Assembly: GCF_014204795.1 (NCBI RefSeq)
Contig: NZ_JACHMB010000001.1
Location: 186,001-250,000 of the forward strand
Source of the DNA: Nonomuraea jabiensis
GTDB taxonomy: Bacteria; Actinomycetota; Actinomycetes; Streptosporangiales; Streptosporangiaceae
Reading direction: 5' to 3'
DNA length: 64,000 nucleotides
Within the stretch, counting starts at the first letter, position 1, and each line of letters opens with the position of its first letter. Shown here piece by piece: positions 1 through 8,336 of the stretch. The position numbers and the translations under genes were made by a program. Below the pieces are notes generated by a model, which had not been told where the DNA came from, ran no database searches, and was given only the letters and a program-made list of their open reading frames with translations.

Positions 1-2
1 TC

Positions 3-794
3 ACCCTGCCCCCGCAGGACCTGGCCGACGGGCTGATCACCGTCAGCGCGGGCAACGCGGCGCTCGGGCTGGCCCACGCGGCGCGCGAGTTCGGCGCGAA
101 GCTGACGGTGGTCATGCCGGAGAGCGCGGTGCCGGAGAAGCTGGCGGCGGTGGCCGCGTACGGCGCGACCGTGGTCACCGAGGGCGTCGTGGACGCCGCC
201 GCCGCCTTCGCCCGGGCCGAGCTGCTCCGCGCCGAGCACGGGCTCACCTTCGTGCACCCCTTCGACGACCCCATGGTCGTGGCCGGGGCGGCGACCGCCA
301 CGCTCGAACTCCTGGAGGACCGGCCCGGCCTGGAGCGGCTGCTCCTGCCGGCCTCGGGCGGCGGGCTGCTGGCGGGCGCGATCATGGCCAAGCGCACCCT
401 GGGGTCCGACGTGGAGATCATCGCGGTGCAGCCGTCGGGCGCCGCCGGGTTCGTCGCGTCGCTGGTCGCGGGCGAGCCCACCGCCCCGCCGGTCATCCGC
501 ACCGTCGCCGACGGGCTCACCGCCCCCATGCCGGGACGGCTTCCCTTCGCGCTGGCCGTCCAGGCCAGGACCGAGGTGCTCACCGTCGCGGACAAGGAGA
601 TCCTGGACGCGATGGTGACGCTGGTCAGGACGTTGCGCGTGGTCGTCGAGCCGTCCGCCTCGGTCGGCCTGGCCGCGCTCACGCACGAACCGCACCTGCG
701 GGACGGCCGCCCCACGGGCCTGATCCTGTCCGGCGGCAACATCAACTGGCGGCTGCTGGCGGACACGCTCCGCGTGCTCCCCGGCGTCGCATGA
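3..794 (+). CDS. PLP-dependent threonine/serine dehydratase-like enzyme (5' truncated by window)
   Basis: The gene begins before the window; 263 C-terminal residues are visible, with the reading frame open from base 3. The start of the visible part carries the SAGNAALGLA stretch that matches the phosphate-loop-proximal motif of fold-type II PLP enzymes. The glycine-rich SGGGLLAG motif around residue 120 of the visible part binds the PLP phosphate. The near-terminal LSGGNIN is typical of threonine ammonia-lyase and serine/threonine dehydratases. The PLP lysine itself lies upstream of the window. The family deaminates Thr or Ser to 2-oxo acids, or racemises Ser. The stop codon overlaps the first ATG of the next frame, suggesting co-transcription with the alpha/beta hydrolase. 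The exact substrate cannot be assigned. Confidence 0.88.
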   Translation, partial: TLPPQDLADGLITVSAGNAALGLAHAAREFGAKLTVVMPESAVPEKLAAVAAYGATVVTEGVVDAAAAFARAELLRAEHGLTFVHPFDDPMVVAGAATATLELLEDRPGLERLLLPASGGGLLAGAIMAKRTLGSDVEIIAVQPSGAAGFVASLVAGEPTAPPVIRTVADGLTAPMPGRLPFALAVQARTEVLTVADKEILDAMVTLVRTLRVVVEPSASVGLAALTHEPHLRDGRPTGLILSGGNINWRLLADTLRVLPGVA

Positions 795-845
795 CCCGTC
801 GTTCGACCCGTCGTTCGACCCGTCGTTTGACCCGTCGTTCGACCC
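793..845 (+). repeat. 12-bp tandem repeat, four copies plus a partial fifth
   Basis: The unit gacccgtcgttc is repeated at 793-804, 805-816, 817-828 (one T substitution) and 829-840, followed by gaccc. It lies between the dehydratase stop codon and the Shine-Dalgarno AAGGAG (846-851) of the hydrolase. If translation began at the ATG at 791 the repeat would encode an Arg/Ser/Thr-rich leader. The unit length is a multiple of three, so copy-number change would keep the frame. Confidence 0.9.
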
Positions 846-862
846 AAGGAGCCGAGCTTCAC

Positions 863-2203
863 ATGCGCCTGCGCGTCCATCCGCACGTCATGGTCTCCGG
901 GGACGGCGGCCACGGCGTGCCCTGCGAGATCGGCACGCTCGAAGTGCCGCAGGTCCGGTCCCGGCCGGGCTCCCGGACGATCGAGCTGGCCTTCGCCCGC
1001 TTCCCCGGCCGGGGGCCGGGCCCCGCCCTGATCTACCTGGAGGGCGGGCCGGGCGCGTCCGGCCTGTCCACCTGGCGGGAGCTGCCCGGCCGCTACCTGC
1101 CCTTCCTGGAGTACGGCGACGTCGTCGTGTTCGACCAGCGCGGCACGGGCGCCTCCCGGCCCTGCCTGGAGAGCCCGTTCACCATGGACCTGCCGCTCGA
1201 CCGGGTGATTGACCGGGCGGAGTTCCTGGCGGAGTCCGTGGCCAAGGCGGAGGCCACGGCCGCCTTCTGGCGGGAGCGCGGTGCCGACCTGGACGGCTAC
1301 ACGACCGAGGAGAGCGCCGACGACGTGGCCGACCTGATGTCGGCGCTCGGCTACGAGACGTTCCGGACCATCGGCGGCTCGTACGGCTCGCACCTGTCGC
1401 TGTCGGTCATCCGCCGCCACGGCCACCGCCTGGACCGGAGCGTCCTGTACGCGATCGAGGGTCCGGACGACACGTACAAGCTGCCCTCGGCCACCGACCG
1501 GCACCTGGCCAGGCTCGCCGCCATGGCGGCCGGGGCGCCCGAGCTGGACGGCCGGGTGCCCGACCTGCCGGGGCTGATGGAGCGGGTCTTCGACCGGCTG
1601 GCCAAGACCCCGGCCGAGGTGGACGGCGTGGTGATCGGCGAGTTCGACGTCAGGTACCTCACCGTGTCGGGGCTGGGGCAGCCCTCGTTCCTGCGGCGGC
1701 TGCCCGGCCTGTTCCTGGCCATGGAGGGCGGGGACTTCACCCCGTGGGCCGGGCACGTCAGGCGGCTGCGCACCGGACGCGCCGAGGCGCTCATGCCCCT
1801 GGTCATGGACGGCGCGTCGGGCGCCACGGCGGCGCGGCTGGACAGGATCGCGGCGGAGGCGGCGGCCTCGCCGTTCGGCGACCTGATGAACCTGCCCTTC
1901 CCCGGCGTGGCCGCCGCCGTCGGCGGGCCCGACCTGGGGGACGGCTTCCGGGCCCCGGTCCGCTCCGACGTCCCGGCGCTGCTGGTCAACGGCACGCTCG
2001 ACGGGCGCACGCCCGAGACCAACGCGCTCGCCGTCCTGGAGGGTCTCGCCAACGGTCATCTCATCCTCGTCGAGAACGCGGCCCACGAATTCGCTCGGGA
2101 CCAGGTGTGGGCCGCCCTGAGCGAGTTCATGGGCGGCCGTACGCCGGAGCTCTCGCGGGCCCGGCTCGGCTTCGAGTTCGTCCCGGACCCGCGAGAGCTC
2201 TGA
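863..2203 (+). CDS. Alpha/beta hydrolase, prolyl aminopeptidase-like
   Basis: A 446-residue cytoplasmic alpha/beta-hydrolase; no signal peptide is seen. The oxyanion-hole motif EGGPGASG (about residues 60-67), FDQRGTGAS (90-98) and the nucleophile elbow GGSYGS (Ser173) are in the order expected for the prolyl iminopeptidase/tripeptidyl aminopeptidase family (S33). Candidate acid and base are Asp in GTLDGRTP and His in NAAHEF near the C-terminus. I chose ATG 863 because AAGGAG at 846-851 precedes it at good spacing. The in-frame ATG at 791 would translate a tandem repeat. It is probably coupled to the upstream dehydratase, which suits release of N-terminal amino acids from peptides. The true substrate is unknown. 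Confidence 0.85.
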   Translation: MRLRVHPHVMVSGDGGHGVPCEIGTLEVPQVRSRPGSRTIELAFARFPGRGPGPALIYLEGGPGASGLSTWRELPGRYLPFLEYGDVVVFDQRGTGASRPCLESPFTMDLPLDRVIDRAEFLAESVAKAEATAAFWRERGADLDGYTTEESADDVADLMSALGYETFRTIGGSYGSHLSLSVIRRHGHRLDRSVLYAIEGPDDTYKLPSATDRHLARLAAMAAGAPELDGRVPDLPGLMERVFDRLAKTPAEVDGVVIGEFDVRYLTVSGLGQPSFLRRLPGLFLAMEGGDFTPWAGHVRRLRTGRAEALMPLVMDGASGATAARLDRIAAEAAASPFGDLMNLPFPGVAAAVGGPDLGDGFRAPVRSDVPALLVNGTLDGRTPETNALAVLEGLANGHLILVENAAHEFARDQVWAALSEFMGGRTPELSRARLGFEFVPDPREL

Positions 2204-2205
2204 TG

Positions 2206-3576
2206 TCAGGAGATCTTGGGCGCCACCCTGCCCGACCACTCGACGGCGACGACCTTCCCGTCAAGCCTGACGAAACGGCCGTGCGGGCGCTTGCCGGGGC
2301 GGCCCGCCTGCTGGAAGGCGTCGCCGGCGAGCGGGACCAGGGTGATGGGCTCCTGCACGGGCACTTCCAGGTCCGGCATGAGCTCGCGGTACATGGCGAT
2401 CAGCTCGTCGCTGAAGCGCCGCTCGACCGTGACGCGCTCGGCGCCGGCGGTCATCACCAGCAGGTGGCCCTCGCCCCGGTCGTAGACGCCGGCCAGCTCG
2501 GCGAGCTGCGCTTCGGCGAGGTTCGCGGGGACGAGCGGCTCGGGCTCGGCGCCGAGATGGCCTTCCAGCACCAGCGCCCTGATCTCCTCCAGCAGCTCGC
2601 CCGCTCCCGCGCCGATGGAGTTGGCGAGGACCGCCAGCACGAGCCCGTGCTCGGGGACGAGGGTGAGCAGGGCCACGCCGACCGGAGTGCCGCCGGTGTG
2701 CTCGACCACGCGGAAACCGCCCGCGTCACGCAGGAACCAGGAGATCCCCACGTCGCCGTCCGTCGAGGTGCCCGTGGTGGAGGGCCGGCGCATCTGCTGC
2801 AACGTGTCCGGCTCCAGCACCCCGGCGCCGCCGCCCAGGTGGAAGCGCCCGTAGTCGAGCAGGTCGCCGATGCCGCAGAAGAGCCCGCCCGCGGGGGCCG
2901 CGCACCGTTCCATCAGCCACTGGCCGACGACCTCGGTGCCGCCCGCCTGGCCCTTGCTGCCGTGGCCGACCACGAAGCGGCGGGTGACGATGTCGGCGAC
3001 GTCGAAGAAGCTGTCGGCCAGGCCGAGCGGCTCCAGCACCAGGTTCTTCACGGCGGCCTCGTACGTCGTGCCCGTCACCTTCTCGATGACCCGGCCCGCC
3101 AGCGACAGCGCCGCGTTGTTGTAGGAGACGACCGAGCCGAGCGGCATGACCTGCTCGAACTCCGCCATCCTGGCGACGTAGGCGGCCAGGGCGCCGTCGT
3201 CCCTGCCGGTGTCGACGACGCGGTCGCCTTCCCAGCCGGCCGTGTGGTTGAGCAGGTGGAGCACCGTGACGTGCGCGGCCACGTCGGGGTCCTTGAGGGT
3301 CAGCTCGGGGACGTACCGCCGGACCGGCGCCGCGAGGTCGATCTCGCCGCGTTCGACCAGCCGCATGATGGCGGTGGCCGTGACGGTCTTGGTCACCGAG
3401 CCGATGGCGAACAGGGTGGTCTCGTCGACCGGCAGCGGGTTGGCCGTGGAGGTGACGCCGTGGCAGCCGACGAAGCGTTCGCCCTGATGGAAGACGCCGA
3501 CGGCGACGCCGGGCACGCCGAGCGGTTCGGCGCGCTCGGCGATCAGGCGCCGCAGACGTTCGTGCAGGTCGCTCAT
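2206..3576 (-). CDS. Serine hydrolase of the beta-lactamase/D-aminopeptidase family
   Basis: A 456-residue protein with the class C beta-lactamase/penicillin-binding fold signatures: S-x-x-K as SVTK (Ser60, Lys63), a YNN motif in the middle replacing the usual Y-x-N, and HTGG in the KTG position. It has no signal peptide, so it probably acts in the cytoplasm on small peptides or esters rather than on cell wall. A C-terminal extension after the catalytic domain resembles the lipocalin-like domains of such esterases and D-aminopeptidases. GAGGAG precedes the ATG. It starts 10 bases after the S51-type peptidase stop, so the two form a minus-strand operon. It is convergent with the alpha/beta hydrolase, leaving only two bases between stops. 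Confidence 0.85.
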   Translation of the reverse strand: MSDLHERLRRLIAERAEPLGVPGVAVGVFHQGERFVGCHGVTSTANPLPVDETTLFAIGSVTKTVTATAIMRLVERGEIDLAAPVRRYVPELTLKDPDVAAHVTVLHLLNHTAGWEGDRVVDTGRDDGALAAYVARMAEFEQVMPLGSVVSYNNAALSLAGRVIEKVTGTTYEAAVKNLVLEPLGLADSFFDVADIVTRRFVVGHGSKGQAGGTEVVGQWLMERCAAPAGGLFCGIGDLLDYGRFHLGGGAGVLEPDTLQQMRRPSTTGTSTDGDVGISWFLRDAGGFRVVEHTGGTPVGVALLTLVPEHGLVLAVLANSIGAGAGELLEEIRALVLEGHLGAEPEPLVPANLAEAQLAELAGVYDRGEGHLLVMTAGAERVTVERRFSDELIAMYRELMPDLEVPVQEPITLVPLAGDAFQQAGRPGKRPHGRFVRLDGKVVAVEWSGRVAPKIS

Positions 3577-3586
3577 GGGATTCTCC

Positions 3587-4321
3587 TCAGTGGTTCGCGG
3601 GGCCGGGCTCGGTGTGGTGGAGCGGGCTCAGGTCGTGGGTCGCGCCCTCGTGGAAGACCACGACGCCGTCGGCGCCGAGGCGGGTCCAGGTGCCGTCGGC
3701 CTCGCGTACGACGGCGGTGTACTCGGGCACGCAGACGATCGGGACGTCCGTCGGGGTGCAGGCGAGCAGGCTGGTCAGCAGGTGCTGTCCCTTGGTGGTG
3801 TCGCTGTGCGGGACGGCGCGAAGGCCCGGCAGGACGCCGAGGCCGGGCCGCTTCCAGGAGAAGGAGTGGCCGTCCGCCGCCGGGTCCTCCTCCAGGGACG
3901 CGACGATCCGGCCAGTGAGCGCCATCGCGCCCGCCGACTCGCCCGAGAGCACCGCGCCGGCCTCCCAGGCGGCCACGATCGCCCGCCAGACGGGCGTGCC
4001 CTCCAGGATCGCGGTCAGCGGTCCCGGCCGCCCGCCGGTCAGCATGATGTAGCGGGCCCGCTCCACCAGCGCGACGTTGGCGGGGTCGGCCGCCGCCTCC
4101 CGGCTGAAGATCATCGGGCAGGTGACGCGGGCGCCCAGGCGGCGGTCGTACAGCTCGACCCTGGCCTCCAGCATGCGCCGGAGCTCCGCCCGCGGCCACT
4201 CCGCGCCCGCGGTGGGGATGATCAGCACCTCGTCCCCGCCGGATCGGGCGAGCAGATCGGCGTCGATCTTCGCGTCGGTGTCGAGGTCGCTCAGCCCGAT
4301 GAGGGCCAGAGGGCCTGGCAT
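3587..4321 (-). CDS. Peptidase S51-like / class I glutamine-amidotransferase-like protein
   Basis: A 244-residue protein with the nucleophile motif GESAGAMAL near residue 125, preceded by an LTGGRPGP loop. This layout is characteristic of peptidase E (alpha-aspartyl dipeptidase) and cyanophycinase relatives, which use Ser in a GxSAG elbow. The usual S51 catalytic His and Glu cannot be placed with certainty. GGAGG lies six bases before the ATG. It is the first gene of a minus-strand pair with the beta-lactamase-fold hydrolase and is divergent, over 47 bases, from the PLP enzyme at 4369. The company of other peptide- and amino-acid-degrading enzymes favours a dipeptidase role. Confidence 0.78.
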   Translation of the reverse strand: MPGPLALIGLSDLDTDAKIDADLLARSGGDEVLIIPTAGAEWPRAELRRMLEARVELYDRRLGARVTCPMIFSREAAADPANVALVERARYIMLTGGRPGPLTAILEGTPVWRAIVAAWEAGAVLSGESAGAMALTGRIVASLEEDPAADGHSFSWKRPGLGVLPGLRAVPHSDTTKGQHLLTSLLACTPTDVPIVCVPEYTAVVREADGTWTRLGADGVVVFHEGATHDLSPLHHTEPGPANH

Positions 4322-4368
4322 GTATGTCCTCCATTGCGTTCGAGAGAGTTCAAGAGAGAGAAGGTGAC

Positions 4369-5490
4369 ATGGAAGCCGGGTTCCCCGACTACCTGTGCCG
4401 TTGTGGCCGCACCCACGTCGTGAGCGCCGATCGCTGGCGCTGCGACTGCGGCGGGCCGCTCGACCTGCCGGTCACCGCGGCCGTGTGGCCGCCCCGGCAG
4501 GAGACTCATTCGATGTGGCGCCATGCCGGGAGCATCGCGGGCGCGGCGGAGCTGCCCTGGCCCGCGATCTCCCTCGGCGAGGGGCTGACCCCGCTCGTCG
4601 CGGCGGGCCCCCGGCTGCGGCTGAAGGTGGAGTACGCCTCGGCCACCGGCTCCTTCAAGGACCGGGGCGCGGTGGTGCTGGTGGCGCTGGCCAAGGCACT
4701 GGGCGCGACCCGCGTGGTGGCCGACAGCAGCGGGAACGCCGGCACCGCCGTGGCCGCCTACGCCGCCCGCGCCGGCCTGGCCGCGGAGATCTTCGTGCCC
4801 GGAGGCACCAGCGAGAAGAAGGTCCGCCAGATCCGGGGCCACGGCGCGGAGATCACGCTGGTGGACGGGTCCCGGGAGGACACCGCGGCGGCCGCGGCCG
4901 AGCGGGTGGAGCGGGCGGGCCTGTTCTACGCCAGCCACGTGCACAACCCGTACTTCCTCGAAGGGACCAAGACCTACGCGCTGGAGCTGTTCGAGCAGCT
5001 GGGCGGGACGGTCCCGGACACCGTGGTCGTGCCCGCGGGCAACGGGACGCTGGTGCTCGGCGCGTACCGGGGCTTCGCGGCGCTGCTCGCGGCGGGGCTC
5101 GTCGAGCGCCTGCCGCGGATCGTCGCCGTCCAGGCCGAGCGGTGCGCGCCGGTCGCGGCGGCCTTCGACGCGGGCCGGGACGAGGTCCCCGCCGTGCCGC
5201 CGGCCGCCACGCTCGCCGAGGGCATCGCCATCGCGGCCCCCGCCAGGGGCGGGCAGCTGCTCCGGGCGGTCCGGGAGAGCGGCGGCGCGGTCATGACGGT
5301 GAGCGAGCAGGACATCGTCGAGGCGCACGCCGGCCTGGCGGCCCAGGGGTTCTGGGTGGAGCCCACGGGCGCCGTCGCGTACGCCGCGGCGCGCCGGCTG
5401 GAGGCAGTGGGATCCCCGCTGGTCGAGGGCGGGGTCGTGGTCGCGCCACTGTGCGGCTCGGGACTGAAGGCGACGCCGCCCGAGCGCTGA
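4369..5490 (+). CDS. Threonine synthase-like PLP enzyme with N-terminal zinc-ribbon motif
   Basis: A 373-residue fold-type II PLP enzyme. Cys10, Cys12, Cys25 and Cys27 form a small zinc-ribbon-like knuckle, as seen in many actinobacterial threonine synthases. The PLP Schiff-base lysine is Lys97 in GSFKDRG, and DSSGNAG near 118-124 contacts the cofactor. A late GCG/SGL-type tail (PLCGSGLK) closes the active site. I chose ATG 4369, preceded by a purine-rich GAGAGAAGG, over an earlier in-frame ATG at 4324. Threonine synthase proper normally sits with homoserine genes. Here the peptide-catabolic neighbours suggest a lyase or dehydratase acting on a released amino acid, which is inference. Confidence 0.82.
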   Translation: MEAGFPDYLCRCGRTHVVSADRWRCDCGGPLDLPVTAAVWPPRQETHSMWRHAGSIAGAAELPWPAISLGEGLTPLVAAGPRLRLKVEYASATGSFKDRGAVVLVALAKALGATRVVADSSGNAGTAVAAYAARAGLAAEIFVPGGTSEKKVRQIRGHGAEITLVDGSREDTAAAAAERVERAGLFYASHVHNPYFLEGTKTYALELFEQLGGTVPDTVVVPAGNGTLVLGAYRGFAALLAAGLVERLPRIVAVQAERCAPVAAAFDAGRDEVPAVPPAATLAEGIAIAAPARGGQLLRAVRESGGAVMTVSEQDIVEAHAGLAAQGFWVEPTGAVAYAAARRLEAVGSPLVEGGVVVAPLCGSGLKATPPER

Positions 5491-5525
5491 GCTCACGCCA
5501 GGCCGCCGGAGCGCTGAGCTCATGC
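5475..5525. repeat. Short imperfect duplication spanning two convergent stop codons
   Basis: gccgcc-n-gagcgctgagctca occurs twice, the core copies being 5482-5495 and 5509-5522, offset by 27 bases. The first copy contains the stop of the PLP enzyme. The second contains the complement of the MFS stop. It looks like a small tandem duplication at the junction of two convergent genes. Confidence 0.7.
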
Positions 5526-6827
5526 CGCCCTCCTGGCCGCGTCGATGTCGCCGGCCACCGAGCGGGTGGCGGCCAGCTGCACCAGGGCGGCCGCCACCAC
5601 GAACGGCACCGTCCACAGCAGCACGTACCGCAGCGCCATCCCCTCGGTCAGCGCGAGCAGCAGCGGACCGAGGGCGCTGCCCAGCAGCTGGAACGGCACC
5701 GCGAGCTGGAACCCGATCCCGCGGTGCCTGGCGGGCAGCACGTGGGCCATCATCGCCAGGTAGGTGGGCGTCTGCATCGCCACGATCACCGCGAACACCA
5801 CGTTGGCCGCGACGAACACCGCCAGCCCGGGCAGCAGCCCGACCGCGAGCATCAGGACGGCGATCGCGAGCGTGCCCACCCCCTGGACGAGCGCCAGCCC
5901 CGACGGCCTGCGCGCCACGAGCCGGTCGTTGAGCAGGCCCGCCAGGAGCACGGCGACCAGCCCGGCCACCAGCTGGGCCTCCATCATCATCGAGCGTTGG
6001 AAGGGGGTGAGGGCGTAGTCCCGCGCCGCCATCAGGGCGACCGTCATGGTGAGCGGGCCGCCGATCAGGCTGTAGACGAAGCCGCTGACGGCCTGCAGCC
6101 GGAGCGTCCTGATCGCCCACGCCGCGCGGATGCCCTCCCAGAAGCGCGGCGGCGGCGACGGCTGCACCGCGGGCCCCAGCCCTGCCGCCGCTCGGTCGGT
6201 GCCGCCCTTCACCGGCTCCTTCAGCAGGAACGTGGTGCAGGCCACGGCTGTGGCCAGGACGGCCAGCATGAGCGTGGCCTGCCGCCAGCCGTACGCGGTG
6301 ACCAGCAGTCCGGCGACCGGCGCGCCGATGAGGCCGCCCACGGTGGCGGCGGCCTTCAGCAGCGCGATGACCCTGCCCCGCGACGCGGGCGAGTAGTAGT
6401 CGGCCAGCAGCGGGAGCTGGGCCACGCCGTCGGGGACCCTGGCGACGGAGCCGAGGGCGCGCCCGGCGAGCAGGGTCGCGCCGTTGGGGGCCAGCGCCTG
6501 GATGAAGTCGCCCAGGTTCGCGGCGACCTCGCCGTACTGGACGAGCCGGACGCGGTTGCGCATCCGGTCCACGAGATAGCCGAGCGGCAGCCCCGCCACG
6601 GTCGTCACGATCATGGTGACGGAGGCGATGGTCCCCACCGCGGTCAGCGAGAGCCCCAGGTCGTCCTGGATCTCGGGGAGCGCGAGCTGGAGCGCCTTGT
6701 CGTCCCATCCCGCCAGCAGCGAGGTCAGGCAGAAGACGAGCAGGGGGATCCGGGGCCCGCTGATGGTACGCGGATCGAGCTCGGCGAGCAGGGTGCGGCG
6801 GCGAGCGACAGAAGGGGGTGGGGCCAC
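5520..6827 (-). CDS. MFS transporter
   Basis: A 435-residue integral membrane protein with about 12 hydrophobic segments. The loop between helices 2 and 3 reads GYLVDRMRNR, a recognisable variant of the MFS A-motif G-x-L-x-D-R. A second, weaker copy (LNDRLVARR) begins the C-terminal half. GTG 6827 is supported by GGGAG at proper spacing. It is convergent with the threonine-synthase-like gene and divergent from the amidohydrolase at 6973, with 145 bases between. The substrate cannot be read from sequence; peptide or amino-acid exchange would suit the neighbours. Confidence 0.88.
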   Translation of the reverse strand: MAPPPSVARRRTLLAELDPRTISGPRIPLLVFCLTSLLAGWDDKALQLALPEIQDDLGLSLTAVGTIASVTMIVTTVAGLPLGYLVDRMRNRVRLVQYGEVAANLGDFIQALAPNGATLLAGRALGSVARVPDGVAQLPLLADYYSPASRGRVIALLKAAATVGGLIGAPVAGLLVTAYGWRQATLMLAVLATAVACTTFLLKEPVKGGTDRAAAGLGPAVQPSPPPRFWEGIRAAWAIRTLRLQAVSGFVYSLIGGPLTMTVALMAARDYALTPFQRSMMMEAQLVAGLVAVLLAGLLNDRLVARRPSGLALVQGVGTLAIAVLMLAVGLLPGLAVFVAANVVFAVIVAMQTPTYLAMMAHVLPARHRGIGFQLAVPFQLLGSALGPLLLALTEGMALRYVLLWTVPFVVAAALVQLAATRSVAGDIDAARRAA

Positions 6828-6972
6828 GTCGACTCCCGTGAATCAGCAGTTACATCGAACTGAGTGTTGCGATCGTAGAGATCGCTCAGCTGGGCGGAAG
6901 CGGCCAACCGGCCGGTCTTCGCGGCCATTTGGAGGAGGCGGGACTGGTGGGCCCGCTCCCACCATCGGCACC

Positions 6973-8181
6973 ATGACCATCACTGTGGTGCGGGCAGCCC
7001 GCGTTCTGGATGTGGCGAGCGGAGTCATGCGCGAAGGCGCCGGCGTGGCGGTGCGTGAGGGCTCGATCGTGGCCGTCGGCCCCGATCTCGACGGTGACAC
7101 GACGCTTGACCTCGGCGACGTGTCCCTGCTGCCCGGGTTCTTCGACGTGCACGTGCACCTGACCGGCTTGCGCTCCTATGACGAGGGGCGCATGCCCGAC
7201 CGCGAGACGCTGGCCGTACGCGCGGCCAAGGACTGCGAGCGGCTGCTCGCGGCCGGGTTCACCACCGTACGCGACTGCGGCAGCGCCATCGCGCTCACGC
7301 TCCGGCCACTGGTGGCCGACGGGACGATCCCCGGCCCGCGCATCTTCGCGGCGGGGCCCGCGATCTGCCAGACCGGCGGCCACGCCGACACCCACCACCT
7401 GCCTCTGGAGGAGGTACGCCGCCAGCCCGACACGCTGATCGCCGACGGGCCCTGGGAGTGCCGGCAGGCCGTACGCCAGGCCGTGCGGGCGGGCGCCGAC
7501 TTCATCAAGATCTGCACCACCGGCGGGGTCGGCTCCGAGCGCGACCACCCGCAGGACGCGCACTTCACCCCCGAGGAGATCGCCGCCATCTGCGACGAGG
7601 CCCACCGGCTCGGCCGGCGGGTGGCCTCGCACGCGCAGGGCACGGCGGGCGTCAAGGCGGCGGTGCTGGCTGGCGTGGACTCGATCGAGCACGGCTACTA
7701 CCTCGACGAGGAGTGCGTCGCCGCGATGCGCGAGCGGGGCATCTTCTACGTGCCGACGTTCGCGTTGAAGACCTTCTTCGAGCGCACCACCGACGGGGGC
7801 CACGGGCTGCCCGAATGGCGCGTACGCAAGCAGCGGGAGGTCGTGGGGGCCATGTCGGCCTCGCTCAAGCTCGCTCGGCAGGCCGGGCTGACGATCGCCA
7901 CGGGGTCCGACTACTACGGGCCGCCGATGCGCGGCCACGGCGACAACGCCGACGAGCCGATCGCCATGGTCCGCGACGGCATGCCGGCGGCCGACGCGCT
8001 GCGCGCGCTCACCCTCAACGGGGCGACGGTGCTGGGGATCGAGGACCAGGTGGGCAGCGTCGAGCCCGGCAAGCGGGCCGACCTGGTGGCGGTCGACGGG
8101 GATCCGCTGCGCGACATCGAGGCGCTGCGCCGGGTGCGCTTCGTCATGCAGGACGGGAAGGTGCGCGTGAATTCCCATTGA
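6973..8181 (+). CDS. Amidohydrolase-family metal-dependent hydrolase, prolidase/imidazolonepropionase-like
   Basis: A 402-residue amidohydrolase. His60 and His62 in HVHLTG form the first metal pair. A central FIKICTTGG supplies the candidate bridging lysine, and later ASHAQG, EHGYYLDEE and GSDYYG give the remaining His and Asp ligands. The C-terminal GKRADLVAVDGDPL is the usual composite beta-sandwich signature. This subgroup includes Xaa-Pro and Xaa-Arg dipeptidases and carnosinase-type enzymes. ATG 6973 is chosen because the protein then begins directly with the beta-sandwich strand TITVVRAARVLD. A longer open frame upstream has no family similarity. It fits the peptide-degrading theme of this end of the window. 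Confidence 0.88.
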   Translation: MTITVVRAARVLDVASGVMREGAGVAVREGSIVAVGPDLDGDTTLDLGDVSLLPGFFDVHVHLTGLRSYDEGRMPDRETLAVRAAKDCERLLAAGFTTVRDCGSAIALTLRPLVADGTIPGPRIFAAGPAICQTGGHADTHHLPLEEVRRQPDTLIADGPWECRQAVRQAVRAGADFIKICTTGGVGSERDHPQDAHFTPEEIAAICDEAHRLGRRVASHAQGTAGVKAAVLAGVDSIEHGYYLDEECVAAMRERGIFYVPTFALKTFFERTTDGGHGLPEWRVRKQREVVGAMSASLKLARQAGLTIATGSDYYGPPMRGHGDNADEPIAMVRDGMPAADALRALTLNGATVLGIEDQVGSVEPGKRADLVAVDGDPLRDIEALRRVRFVMQDGKVRVNSH

Positions 8182-8336
8182 ACAAAAATGGTTCGACAGT
8201 GAACAAACGATTTCCCGACGTCGTTCAATAACCCGATCGACCGGTTCTCCGCTCGACCGAAAACCCCTATAAGGTTGGCCCGGCGCGCGGGCAGACACGG
8301 CAGTCTGCAGCGAGATATGAGGTCGAGGAGATACTG

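Noticed and set aside
793..845. Tandem repeat considered as a CRISPR-like array.
   Set aside because: The 12-base units abut each other without spacers.
4395..6863. An 822-codon plus-strand open frame across the threonine-synthase-like and MFS genes.
   Set aside because: Arg/Gly/Ala-rich low-complexity translation typical of out-of-frame high-GC DNA, overlapping two well-supported genes.
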